Source: an uncultured Clostridia bacterium
Lineage (GTDB): Bacteria > Bacillota > Clostridia > Christensenellales > UBA1242
NCBI GenBank assembly: GCA_944384375.1
Contig: CALWTE010000007.1
Coordinates: 1 to 55,722, forward strand
Length of the DNA stretch: 55,722 bases
Direction: 5' to 3'
Shown: in pieces, positions 33,209 through 42,195 of the stretch
How positions within the stretch are numbered: position 1 is the stretch's first letter
Layout of the letters: each line of letters opens with the position of its first letter
Notes under the pieces: model-generated
Told to the model about the DNA's origin: nothing
Seen by the model: the letters and a program-made list of their open reading frames with translations, nothing else
Databases searched by the model: none
Translations under genes and position numbers: made by a program

Positions 33209-35314
33209 ATGGAAAGAGATTTGTATACTTTGATGCACCCGCAAAGTGTGGCTATAATCGGGGCAAGTGCCAAACCTGGCAGTGTGGGAAATGAGTTGAT
33301 TTTGAGAGCAACTGAAGCTAGATTTACGGGTAGACTTTTTGCCGTAAACCCAAAAAATACCGAAATTGAAGGAGTACCCTGCTACCCTAGTATAACTAGT
33401 ATCGGGGAACACGTTGACGTAGCAATCATTGCCGTACCTGCTAGTGGTGTTTTAAATGTTTTAAAAGAATGCAACTCTGTCGGCACTAAGCACGCAGTTA
33501 TTATTTCTAGTGGATTTAAAGAAGTGGGCGGAGAAGGTGTAGAAATGGAGCAAGCCATTCGCGACTTTGCCGATGAGAATGGTATGGTAATCGTTGGACC
33601 AAACTGTCTAGGCATCATTAATACTGATGAAAAGTATAGTTTAAATGCGTGCTTTGCTCCCCTACAACCTATAAAAGGTACAGTGGGGTTTGCCACTCAG
33701 TCTGGCGCGCTAGCAAGCGGTATCATTAATATTTTGCCAAACCTAAAAATAGGCATTGCACAAATGGTTTCGCTAGGCAATCAGTGTCAAATTAATAGTA
33801 TTGACGTCTTGAAAATGTGGGAAAATGACGAACACGTTGAGCAAATTTTAATGTATTTAGAATCTATCCCAGACGAAGTTGAATTCCGTAAAGTCGCGAC
33901 AAGAATTTCACAAAAGAAGCCTATTTTAATCATAAAATCTGGGCGTAGTGCTAGGGGCGCAAAAGCAAGTGCATCTCATACTGGGAGCCTTGCGGGAGAC
34001 GATACCACAGCAAACGGACTATTTGCTAGTTGTGGTGTGATTCGTGAATTATACTTGCGTGATTTATTCAACACGGCGCAAACTTTTTCTAAATGCGTTC
34101 TCCCAAAAGGCGATAAATTAGCCATTTTAACTAATGCTGGCGGGCCTGGAATTTTGGCTGCTGACACGGCAAACGACTACTCTATTCCCCTAGCCGAGTT
34201 AACTGATGCTACCAAAGAAAAATTGCGTGCAGTCCTTCCACCGCAAGCAAGTCTAAACAACCCAGTTGATATAATTGCTAGTGCATCTGCTGAACAATAT
34301 AAGGCAAGTGCAGAAATTTTGCTAAATGCAAAAGAAGTAGATATGTTGTTTGCTATTTACCTATATATTACAGGCAAAAACGACTTAAAAATTATGGAAG
34401 CACTACAAGAATTAAAAGAAAAATATCCTAAAAAGCCTATTGTTACCGTCCTTATGACTACGCCTTATTTTGATTTGGACTTGCCTAAACTTTTACCAAA
34501 CTGCAACATTCCTACATTTGATTACATTGTAGATGCTATCCATGGTTTATCTAGGTTGGTAGAAAGAAAGCGCTACTTAGAGAATGCCAACAACAATGTT
34601 TATAACTTTGAAGTAAACAAATCACGTGTTGCGGACATTATCAGTAACGCGCGTATTGATGGCATAAATCAATTAACCACCTTGCAAAGTTTGGAAATTT
34701 TTAAGGAGTACGGCCTGCCTTTGCCTAAGTTTGGCAATGCGCAAAGTCTTAAAGATGCAAAGGAAATTGCGTCAAATATCGGCTACCCTGTTGTATTAAA
34801 AATGTCTAGTAAGACAGTAACTCACAAATCAGATATCGGCGGAGTTATAACAAATATCAAAACGGAAGACGAGTTGGAATTCTGGTGGAACAGGCTGTTA
34901 GAAAGGCTAAACAAAGCGGGGCTAAACGACAGTTTAGACGGAATTGTAGTAATGCAACAAATTTCGGGTTCTAATAGAGAGTTAGTCGCTGGAATCGTTA
35001 AAAAAGGCGCTACTCACCAAATGATGTTTGGTTTAGGTGGAATCTTTGTAGAAGCATTGCACGAAGTAACTTTCCGCCCTTGCCCATTAACTGATTATGA
35101 TGCCGAAAGTCTAATAAACGGCACAAAAGCAAAGAATATTTTAGGAGCATTGCGTGGCAATCAAGCGACAGATGTCAAAGTTTTAAAGGAAACTTTGATG
35201 CGTCTTAGCCAGTTGGTTACCGACTTTCCTGAAATTTTAGAAATTGACGCTAACCCATTAATGATTGACGAAAAAGGCAAATTATCAGTTGTTGATGCGC
35301 GTATAATCATTTAA
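33209..35314 (+). CDS. Acetate/acyl--CoA ligase (ADP-forming), fused alpha-beta subunits
   Basis: Makes ATP from acyl-CoA by releasing the acid, a fermentative energy-saving step. 701 residues: CoA-binding domain (1-130, SVAIIGASAKPGSVGNEL), two succinyl-CoA-ligase-like domains (GFATQSGALASG near 160; phospho-His in SASHTGSLAGDD, His257), a linker, and an ATP-grasp domain (about 470-701; GYPVVLKMSSKTVTHKSDIGG) ending EILEIDANPLMID. Both subunits are in one chain, as in many protists and some bacteria. Substrate range (acetate, propionate, branched acids) cannot be read. AAGGAGAAAAT precedes the ATG and a terminator follows at 35330. Confidence 0.93.
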   Translation: MERDLYTLMHPQSVAIIGASAKPGSVGNELILRATEARFTGRLFAVNPKNTEIEGVPCYPSITSIGEHVDVAIIAVPASGVLNVLKECNSVGTKHAVIISSGFKEVGGEGVEMEQAIRDFADENGMVIVGPNCLGIINTDEKYSLNACFAPLQPIKGTVGFATQSGALASGIINILPNLKIGIAQMVSLGNQCQINSIDVLKMWENDEHVEQILMYLESIPDEVEFRKVATRISQKKPILIIKSGRSARGAKASASHTGSLAGDDTTANGLFASCGVIRELYLRDLFNTAQTFSKCVLPKGDKLAILTNAGGPGILAADTANDYSIPLAELTDATKEKLRAVLPPQASLNNPVDIIASASAEQYKASAEILLNAKEVDMLFAIYLYITGKNDLKIMEALQELKEKYPKKPIVTVLMTTPYFDLDLPKLLPNCNIPTFDYIVDAIHGLSRLVERKRYLENANNNVYNFEVNKSRVADIISNARIDGINQLTTLQSLEIFKEYGLPLPKFGNAQSLKDAKEIASNIGYPVVLKMSSKTVTHKSDIGGVITNIKTEDELEFWWNRLLERLNKAGLNDSLDGIVVMQQISGSNRELVAGIVKKGATHQMMFGLGGIFVEALHEVTFRPCPLTDYDAESLINGTKAKNILGALRGNQATDVKVLKETLMRLSQLVTDFPEILEIDANPLMIDEKGKLSVVDARIII

Positions 35315-35329
35315 TTTATATTAACTTTA

Positions 35330-35358
35330 AAAATCACCTAAATTGGTGATTTTATTTT
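35330..35358 (+). terminator. Terminator of the acyl-CoA ligase gene
   Basis: AAAATCACC, loop TAAATT, GGTGATTTTATTTT; starts 15 bases after the stop. Confidence 0.85.
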
Positions 35359-35416
35359 ACTTTTTAATAAATTAATTATATAATAAATGTATATAATAGA
35401 AAAAGGAGTACTTTAA

Positions 35417-36106
35417 ATGATTGAATTTTATGTTACACTCGCCATTGCTGTTGTGTTATCTATATTGTTCCTTGCTATGTGGCGACCACAGAAATTCTTA
35501 CTAGACTTTTTCCTAAAAAGTTTTGCAACAATCAGTGTAATTGCATTGTGTGCTGTTACATTATATGAGACAGGCCTAGATGTTACTGGAATACTGTTAA
35601 TTGTAGGTTTGGTATTTTGTATGTTTGGTGATTTGGGACTTGCTTTGCGTGAGTTTAAACTTCAAGATGGAGACAAAGAAAGCGAAATTATTACTATGGG
35701 AGAATTGGCGTTTGGTATTGCGCAAATCTTCTTTATTTTAATGCTTGCCCTACTCAGCGACGCAATCGCTCTATATGGTTTGATTGTAGGTGCGGTATTT
35801 GCCGTAGGTATGTTAGTACTAAAGAAGCCTATGAAACTTGACTTTGGCAAGTGTCTAGTACCTAGTTTGATTTACGCTTTCCTACTCGCATCAAACGTAG
35901 GTGGTAGTTTGATTTGGATGATTGTAGGTGGTGCTACATTGACTCAAATCTTGCTATTTGCTGGTTTTGCATGCTTTATAATTTCAGACTTAATTTTAAG
36001 TAAAATTTACTTTGGTGGCAACAGGCAGGTTTGGGTTCAACAAGTAAATTATGTATTCTACTATGCCGCTATAATTCTACTAGCAATGTCATTTATATCT
36101 TTTTAA
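35417..36106 (+). CDS. YhhN/TMEM86 family membrane protein (lysoplasmalogenase-like)
   Basis: 229 residues with about eight hydrophobic segments. The family is known from eukaryotic TMEM86 lysoplasmalogenases, which hydrolyse the vinyl-ether bond of lysoplasmalogen; many anaerobic bacteria contain plasmalogens, which fits the host type. Conserved Asp pairs appear as CMFGDLGLAL near residue 73 and FIISDLILSK near residue 192; a Lys in FFLKSFAT is also typical. First gene of a plus-strand operon with the GGCT-like, phosphodiesterase and GtrA genes. AAAGGAG precedes the ATG. Confidence 0.85.
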   Translation: MIEFYVTLAIAVVLSILFLAMWRPQKFLLDFFLKSFATISVIALCAVTLYETGLDVTGILLIVGLVFCMFGDLGLALREFKLQDGDKESEIITMGELAFGIAQIFFILMLALLSDAIALYGLIVGAVFAVGMLVLKKPMKLDFGKCLVPSLIYAFLLASNVGGSLIWMIVGGATLTQILLFAGFACFIISDLILSKIYFGGNRQVWVQQVNYVFYYAAIILLAMSFISF

Positions 36107-36116
36107 GGAGTAACAA

Positions 36117-36554
36117 ATGGACAGATATTTTATCGCTTATGCGACGAACATTAAGGCAGACGAATTGACTAAGAGCATTCCCGAAGCCAAAATAATCAGT
36201 TATGGTTATGTGAAAAATTACGCCCTGCAATTTGTGGGCTATGACGGGCATGCTATTGCAACCGTTGTCAAAAAGTTTGGGGCAAAATTGCCAGTAGCCA
36301 TCTGGGATTTCCCTATTGAAATGCGTAATATGTTGACAAACTATGAGCAATTCCCTTACCTGTATGAGAGAAAAAAAGTAACCGCTCACGTTGGCAAATT
36401 CAAAATGCGTGGCGAAATTTATGTTACAAAACAAAATTTGCGTTTTGGTACGCCGAGCGAAGAATATTTGCAAACTCTAAAAAAAGCGTATTCGGAAGCA
36501 GGCTTTGACCCAAATCTTATTGACGAAGCGCTAAAAAGGCAACCTAAGGAGTAA
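36117..36554 (+). CDS. Gamma-glutamylcyclotransferase-like (AIG2-like) protein
   Basis: 145 residues. The start MDRYFIAYATNI resembles the substrate loop Y(F)AYGSN of the GGCT fold, and YEQFPYLYERKKVTAHV matches the later fold block. In place of the usual YGSN there is YATN, so the binding loop is altered. The fold acts on gamma-glutamyl-amines or is used as a lyase in related proteins; the activity here is unproved. Starts ten bases after the YhhN gene with AAGGAG ahead of it. Confidence 0.75.
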   Translation: MDRYFIAYATNIKADELTKSIPEAKIISYGYVKNYALQFVGYDGHAIATVVKKFGAKLPVAIWDFPIEMRNMLTNYEQFPYLYERKKVTAHVGKFKMRGEIYVTKQNLRFGTPSEEYLQTLKKAYSEAGFDPNLIDEALKRQPKE

Positions 36555-36556
36555 TA

Positions 36557-37702
36557 ATGCGTACAATTTTACCAGATTATAATAACTGCTGTGTTAATTT
36601 GATTAATTCGGTAGCAAAATACTATAATTTAGAGACAAAACACGCGACTCTGCCAATAGTTGACAAAGAATTGCAAAAAGATTATAAAAATATCGTGATT
36701 CTCCTGCTAGATGGTTTGGGGCAAAATATTTTAGTAAATGAATTCCCTAAAGATAGTTTTTTAAGGCAGAATTTTATACAAGAGTTAAGTGCCGTTTACC
36801 CTAGTAGTACAGTCCCTGCTACCGTAAGTATTAAGACTGGTTACACTCCACTAGAACATGCTTGGTGGGGGCATTTTCTCTACTTTAAGGGCTTGGGGCA
36901 AACTATAAATGTTTATACAAATAATGATGCTTTTTCGCGTAAAAAAGTTGCGATAGAAGACGTAGCGCACACAGTTATGCCTTATTCTAATATTCTGGAT
37001 AAAATTTGTGAGCAAAATGAAGATATCAAAGCGTATTGCCTATGCCCTGCCGAAGCGCGGGACAATTTCGGCATATCTCAAATCATTTATAACACTTTTG
37101 ACGAAATGAGTGAATACATTCAAACGCTAACGAGTCTTCCTGGTAAGCGTGTCATTTATGCATATTACAACAACCTAGACGACACTATGCACAAATACGG
37201 CTGGAATTCGCCCGAATCGGAAAAATTGCTAAATGATATTGATTCGCAAGTGGCTGTCCTTTGTCAAAAATGTAGTGATACATTGTTTTTAATAACAGCC
37301 GACCACGGACAAACACTCCTAAAAGAATCTCGCGATATCACTAAATACCCTGATTTTTTAAACACGATTTATATGATGCCGACTGGTTGTACTAGATGTG
37401 CTAGTTTCTATGTAAAACCTAAACAAGAAAAACAATTTTTGAAACTTGCTAAAAAGTATTTTGGAGATAAATTCGCAATTTACAGTAAGCAAGACGTTTT
37501 AAAAAATAACTTGTTAGGTTTTGGGGAACTTCATCCCGAACTAGACAACGTTTTAGGTGATTATTTGCTTTGTGCGACAAGTGATTGCAATATCACCTAC
37601 TCAACTCTTTATGGCAAACCACGTGCTCAGCCCTTAGGTATCCATGGCGGACTCACTTTGGATGAAATGCGTGTACCACTAATTATGTATGGACGGAAAT
37701 AA
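36557..37702 (+). CDS. Alkaline-phosphatase-fold phosphodiesterase (type I PDE/nucleotide pyrophosphatase-like)
   Basis: 381 residues, no signal peptide. Metal-binding first motif LLLDGLGQN at about 50-58, nucleophile in YPSSTVPATVSI (Thr near residue 86), NNLDDTMHKYGW, TADHGQT near residue 260 and IHGGLTLDEMRVPLIMYG near the C-terminus, all as in the AP superfamily NPP branch. Substrate unknown: nucleotides, phospholipids or phosphonates are possible. It is cytoplasmic as predicted. Two bases after the GGCT-like stop, with AAGGAG overlapping the end of that gene. Confidence 0.88.
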   Translation: MRTILPDYNNCCVNLINSVAKYYNLETKHATLPIVDKELQKDYKNIVILLLDGLGQNILVNEFPKDSFLRQNFIQELSAVYPSSTVPATVSIKTGYTPLEHAWWGHFLYFKGLGQTINVYTNNDAFSRKKVAIEDVAHTVMPYSNILDKICEQNEDIKAYCLCPAEARDNFGISQIIYNTFDEMSEYIQTLTSLPGKRVIYAYYNNLDDTMHKYGWNSPESEKLLNDIDSQVAVLCQKCSDTLFLITADHGQTLLKESRDITKYPDFLNTIYMMPTGCTRCASFYVKPKQEKQFLKLAKKYFGDKFAIYSKQDVLKNNLLGFGELHPELDNVLGDYLLCATSDCNITYSTLYGKPRAQPLGIHGGLTLDEMRVPLIMYGRK

Positions 37703-37703
37703 A

Positions 37704-38294
37704 ATGGATACTAAAAAACAAACTACACTAAAAGAAAAATTTGCTCGTTTTGCAGACAAACAAAGTTTATTACAAATGCTAAAATTCTTGTTCTTTTCAA
37801 TAGGTGCTGGAATAATACAAATACTTTCATTTACTTTAATGAATGAATTGCTGGCTATCCCTTACTGGCCTGCGTATCTCGTTTCGCTACTACTTTCAAT
37901 AATTTTTAACTTTACATTTAACAGGCATTTTACATTTAAATCTTCAAATAATATCCCTGTTGCGATGACGAAAGTCATAATTTATTATTGTGTGTTTACT
38001 CCGCTTTCTACCCTTTGGGGCGATGCTCTCACTAACATCGGCTGGAACGAGTATATAGTATTAGGCGGTACTATGATAATTAATTTTGTAACCGAATTTC
38101 TATATCAAAGATTTTTTGTGTTCGCACCAAAATATAATAAGACCCTACCCGAAAATATAACCTTCGTTAGAGATGAAAATTGTGCAAAAAATTTGTCTAT
38201 ACATATTAGCAGTAAATTTAGTTTGTTAAAAAGCAATCAAGATTTTTTAAATCCTAATAAAAACGAAAGTTTAAAAAGTATAAAATTTCATTAA
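37704..38294 (+). CDS. GtrA family membrane protein
   Basis: 196 residues from the ATG at 37704, which has GGACGGAAAT before it; an ATG five codons earlier overlaps the upstream gene and lacks a site. Four membrane helices (about 22-140) in the GtrA/DPMS pattern: LKFLFFSIGAGIIQILSF, SIIFNFTFNRHFTFKS and FVTEFLYQRFFVF. GtrA proteins help move lipid-linked sugars across the membrane or tether glycosyltransferases. About 45 extra polar residues follow the last helix. Last gene of the operon; ends 1-2 bases downstream of the phosphodiesterase. Confidence 0.88.
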   Translation: MDTKKQTTLKEKFARFADKQSLLQMLKFLFFSIGAGIIQILSFTLMNELLAIPYWPAYLVSLLLSIIFNFTFNRHFTFKSSNNIPVAMTKVIIYYCVFTPLSTLWGDALTNIGWNEYIVLGGTMIINFVTEFLYQRFFVFAPKYNKTLPENITFVRDENCAKNLSIHISSKFSLLKSNQDFLNPNKNESLKSIKFH

Positions 38295-38310
38295 AAATGA
38301 TATAAAATTT

Positions 38311-38356
38311 AAAGAGCGTCTCTAAAAGTATTTAACTTTTGGGGCGCTCTTTTTTA
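38311..38356 (+). terminator. Terminator of the YhhN-GtrA operon
   Basis: AAAGAGCGtctcTAAAAG, loop TATTTAA, CTTTTGGGGCGCTCTTTTTT. Two-part stem with T run; its loop region resembles the hairpins at 2201, 4600 and 43553. Confidence 0.88.
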
Positions 38357-38525
38357 GTAAATTATTAAATTAAAATATTAAATATACAAAAACAATCAGT
38401 TATGATAAGTATTGTAAAGGGAAACAAAATTCAATTTTATAAGTATTTCTTTAAGATTTTAATTCTTAAACAATGTAAATTCGTTATCTATATATTTTTC
38501 AACCAAAACTTTTAGTAAAAATAGT

Positions 38526-40142
38526 TTACAAAACGTCTTTTTCGGTTAAACGAGTAAATAAAACTTCAAATTTCCCAAAGTTTTTACCGCATTCAACAGC
38601 AACAAAATTCCAAACAGGTTTTTCAATACCTAAGTATTTTCTAATTTTTTCTGCACTAAACGGCATAAAAGGTTCCATCAAGTTGCCTAAATTTGCAATA
38701 ATTTGCACGCAAGTATAAATACAATTGTTAAATTTTTCTTTATCTTCCTTAAATGCTATCCATGGTTGCTGTTCGTCATAGTATTTATTTGCTTCATCTA
38801 CGAGCCACATTACATGCTCTAACGCTTCTTTAAAGTTATTTTTCAAGATGCAACCTTCTACTTTTAAGTAGGTGCCTTCAATCTTTTCTTTAATTTGCGA
38901 ATCTAAAACGCCATTTGGCAAAACTCCGTCTAGTCCTTTGTAATTTAAAGTTCTGTTGATAAAATTACCAAATTTATTCACAATTTCGCCATTGTGCATT
39001 GCGTGATATTCGGGGAAAGTAAAGTTTGAATCTCTTTTTTCAGGTCCGTTTGCTATACAAAAATAACGCAAACTATCGGCATCAAACTTGTCTAACATAT
39101 CGAGCATTGGCCAGCCGTTTCCCTTACTTTTGCTAATTTTTTCGCCATTTACATTTAAAAATTCCGAACTAACACAATGTTCAGGCATCAAATATGGTTC
39201 TTTTGTAGCCATAAGGAGTGCTGGAAAAATTATAGAATGGAAAACAATATTATCTTTGCCGTGGAACATATAGATTAAATTTTCACGGTTTTCATTTTTA
39301 TACCACCAGTCTGTCCAGTCTAAGCCGTGTTGCTCAGCATAAAGTTGCGTGGCGGTAATATACCCCCACACCGCTTCTATCCAAACGTAAATTCGTTTAT
39401 CGTCATAATTAGTTAGCGGAACACGCACACCCCAGTTCAAATCACGAGTAACGGCTCTGTCGTGCAAGCCTTCTTCCAAAAACTTGTAAGTTTCGTTGAC
39501 TGTGTTTTTTCTCCAGTATTGCTTACTTCTCTCAAAATGCTCTCTTAATGGTTTTTCAAATTTAGATAAAGCAAAATACAAATTTGTATTATCGCGAACT
39601 TCTGTTTGACTACCACAAATACGGCACTTACCCTTTAGCAAGTCTTGAGTTTGGAAAACATAATCACAATTACCGCACTGGTCACCTTTACTCACAGCAC
39701 CACATTTAGGGCAAACGACTTCTACTTCTCTGTCATAAACGAATTTATTACATTTTGGGCAGAAACTAGCAGGCTCAGTTTTTTCATAAATGTAGCCGTT
39801 TTCTATTAACTTTAAAATCATTTCTTGCACGTGTTTTTCGTGAAATTCTGTTGCCGTCATTGTATAACAATCGTAACTCATTCCTAAACGCTTAAATACT
39901 TCTACATATTGCTTGTGATAGTGCTCCACAATTTCACGCGGAGTTTTATTCTCTCTAATGGCACGTTCTGTAGTCGGTGTGCCGTGACAGTCTGTACCAC
40001 TAACCATCAATACGTTATTGCCTTTTGCTCTATGAAAACGCGCTGTTACATCTGCTGGCATATACGCCACTATATGGCCTAAATGTATATCACTATTTGC
40101 GTATGTCCACGCAACACCTATTAAAACATTCTTATTTTCCAT
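38526..40142 (-). CDS. metG: Methionyl-tRNA synthetase, two-zinc-knuckle type
   Basis: Charges tRNA-Met. 538 residues. HIGH motif as HLGH at residues 20-23 and KMSKS as KISKSKG near residue 306. The connective peptide (about 124-175) has four CxxC pairs (CPKC, CPKC, CGNC, CRIC), enough for two zinc ions. No C-terminal EMAPII-like tRNA-binding domain is present, unlike Bacillus MetG; the overall type is nearer the archaeal/E. coli branch core. No T-box leader is evident upstream. It is monocistronic, with the OLD-like gene 265 bases upstream in the same direction. Confidence 0.95.
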   Translation of the reverse strand: MENKNVLIGVAWTYANSDIHLGHIVAYMPADVTARFHRAKGNNVLMVSGTDCHGTPTTERAIRENKTPREIVEHYHKQYVEVFKRLGMSYDCYTMTATEFHEKHVQEMILKLIENGYIYEKTEPASFCPKCNKFVYDREVEVVCPKCGAVSKGDQCGNCDYVFQTQDLLKGKCRICGSQTEVRDNTNLYFALSKFEKPLREHFERSKQYWRKNTVNETYKFLEEGLHDRAVTRDLNWGVRVPLTNYDDKRIYVWIEAVWGYITATQLYAEQHGLDWTDWWYKNENRENLIYMFHGKDNIVFHSIIFPALLMATKEPYLMPEHCVSSEFLNVNGEKISKSKGNGWPMLDMLDKFDADSLRYFCIANGPEKRDSNFTFPEYHAMHNGEIVNKFGNFINRTLNYKGLDGVLPNGVLDSQIKEKIEGTYLKVEGCILKNNFKEALEHVMWLVDEANKYYDEQQPWIAFKEDKEKFNNCIYTCVQIIANLGNLMEPFMPFSAEKIRKYLGIEKPVWNFVAVECGKNFGKFEVLFTRLTEKDVL

Positions 40143-40351
40143 TTTATCACTCCTTCTAATTTATTATATAATAGCACATTATTATAAAAAAATCAAATTT
40201 TTAATTTACTTTATATTTTTAAAACAAATAAAACAAGAGTAATATATTTTCCTAAGTTTTAGATAACATTAATAAACTTAGAAGTTTTTTTAAATTAATC
40301 CAAATTAATATTATCTAAACTTTACTTTATATAAATTTTATAATATAAAAA

Positions 40352-40390
40352 GGTACTATGCATTGCATAATACCTATGCATAGTACCTAG
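40352..40390. repeat. TACTATGCATAGTA-family palindromic repeat, long form
   Basis: AGGTACTATGCATTGCATAA, TACCTATGCATAGTACCT. AGGTACTATGCA pairs with TGCATAATACCT (one mismatch) and a further ATGCATAGTACCT follows. It lies 18 bases downstream of the OLD-like gene stop and nearly matches 5666-5706. Confidence 0.88.
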
Positions 40391-40407
40391 ATTTTATGGT
40401 AAAAATG

Positions 40408-42192
40408 CTAATTTTTAGCCACTTTTATAAATTTTTCAAACAACTTCTCCCACGTACGTGCAGCATTCTTTAAACTCTTTAATTTCTTTTTATTTCTCTC
40501 TATAAAGTCAACCGTCATTTCTGCCATCACCAGTCTATAGTTACTAGGCAATGGTTTTACGTGTTTACATTCTTCCAACTGTTTGATAAACGGTTTTGAT
40601 GTACGCACGGCAAATTCTTGTCCAAAGATACCTACTAGATAGTTTCCGCAACTTTGGGCAAAGATTTCATAAGGGATTAAGTCTTCCAAAGTCTCAAAAC
40701 TGCCTATATTACTTGTGTTGATTATTTTTTCTTTTTGGTTGCTATAAACATTAGATTTTAGCACATCTGCAATACTATCCATTTCGCCATTTGCTTCCAA
40801 ATAGACGCAAGGTAAACTTTTATCTTTAGATAGGATTTGAGCAGTTCCCTCTACCCCACTTTCTGTTGCTGTGATAAATACAGGGGGTGCCATAACTAGT
40901 TCGGGAGAAACCATATTATTCTCAATCAAGTATGACTTCATCATATTTAAATAAATGTTGTCTACTTCGCTTAACACAATGACAGGAGTACAATCTTTTA
41001 ACACAGCATTTGATACTTGCAAATTAACTGCTGTCGTGATAGGAATGAGTGCAGACTTACCAGCGTTGGTCTTAGCATTTAAATCACCAGTTACTACACT
41101 ATGACCTTTAGAATCTTTATAGACAATTCTAGTTCTATTTAAATGTTCGGCTGGTAACATAAAACTACTATGCGTTGAATAGATAATTTGGTTTGTCTTA
41201 GATAACTCGTCAAAGAAATCTACCAAATCTCTCTGCGCCAGCCCGTGCAAAGTTGCTCCACTTTCGTCTAGCAACATAATAGTATTTGTATAGAATAATT
41301 GGCTCTCTAATGTGAACACTAAGAAGAATGACAAGAACCATTGCATACCCACGCTTCGTTCGTCTAGTGGTGCTCTTATTCCTTCGGCATCGGTTACAAA
41401 AATAGTTAAATTTCCATTATCAAACGCAAATTCAAATTTATATTTGCCTTGATGCCACCATTGATTAAATTCTCTAGATAGACGCTCGCCTGCTTCCTTA
41501 AATAACTTTTTGTAGCGTTCTTGCTTAACTAGTAGTTCGTGTAACTGGTCTGCGGTTAGGCGTAATTGAGTTTTGCTAGCCTGCTCTAACACTGGAGCAT
41601 CGCAAGCCAACATCTCAGGAGTAATCCCTATGTACATAAGCAATAGTTTTACGGTACGGCGCTTAGATTTACTAATTGTATTGACACCTGATTTGTTAAA
41701 CTTTGCAAGCATTTGTGGCAAGTAAATATTGCTATCAAGATTCCCATAATTGCTATAGTAAATAAAACCTGGCATATTTTTGATTATAAAATCGTCAAGT
41801 TTATTGCGAATGCCATCGTCTATTTTTTTAGGGTAATCTACTTTATACTTCCCGCTCAAATATCTAGAAACAGTTACATAATCAAAATTTACAGCACTGC
41901 CAAATTTTTTAGCAATCAATTCTTTATCATATGGGCGGAGTTTAAATTCTGCCGTGATAAAAATCGGCATTTCTTCGGCGTCCATAATTTTATCAAAGCA
42001 ATCAATCGGCAAATCATTATGTGTAATTTTGTTGTCAGAACGGAAAGCAGGTTTTAACTTCCACAAAGCACGTAGTAAGTTACTCTTGCCCGCTTCGTTT
42101 ACGCCCGCAATAGCAGTTACATTCAAGCATTCAATCCAACCACTATCAATAAAAGACCTAAAATTTTGTACTCTAAATCGTGTTAAAATCAT
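40408..42192 (-). CDS. OLD-family-like AAA ATPase with altered Toprim region
   Basis: 594 residues, SMC/ABC-type ATPase. N-terminal FRVQNFRSFIDSG and Walker A GVNEAGKSN (about 31-39), the form typical of OLD nucleases; signature LDERSVGMQWFLSFF near 278, Walker B IMLLDESGATLHGLAQ near 310 and H-loop YSTHSSFML near 337. After about residue 395 an OLD protein has a Toprim nuclease domain; here CTPVIVLSEVDNIYL lacks the usual Glu-Gly pair four residues before the Asp, and PCVYLEANGEMD replaces the DxD. Nuclease activity is therefore doubtful. It starts three bases after the signal-peptidase-like gene, so the two are probably co-translated. Roles in this family include phage defence; unproved here. 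Confidence 0.82.
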   Translation of the reverse strand: MILTRFRVQNFRSFIDSGWIECLNVTAIAGVNEAGKSNLLRALWKLKPAFRSDNKITHNDLPIDCFDKIMDAEEMPIFITAEFKLRPYDKELIAKKFGSAVNFDYVTVSRYLSGKYKVDYPKKIDDGIRNKLDDFIIKNMPGFIYYSNYGNLDSNIYLPQMLAKFNKSGVNTISKSKRRTVKLLLMYIGITPEMLACDAPVLEQASKTQLRLTADQLHELLVKQERYKKLFKEAGERLSREFNQWWHQGKYKFEFAFDNGNLTIFVTDAEGIRAPLDERSVGMQWFLSFFLVFTLESQLFYTNTIMLLDESGATLHGLAQRDLVDFFDELSKTNQIIYSTHSSFMLPAEHLNRTRIVYKDSKGHSVVTGDLNAKTNAGKSALIPITTAVNLQVSNAVLKDCTPVIVLSEVDNIYLNMMKSYLIENNMVSPELVMAPPVFITATESGVEGTAQILSKDKSLPCVYLEANGEMDSIADVLKSNVYSNQKEKIINTSNIGSFETLEDLIPYEIFAQSCGNYLVGIFGQEFAVRTSKPFIKQLEECKHVKPLPSNYRLVMAEMTVDFIERNKKKLKSLKNAARTWEKLFEKFIKVAKN

Positions 42193-42195
42193 TTT

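Noticed and set aside
40143..40407. Possible T-box leader upstream of metG
   Set aside because: No T-box consensus or specifier hairpin is seen; the AT-rich bases and the palindromic repeat explain the space.
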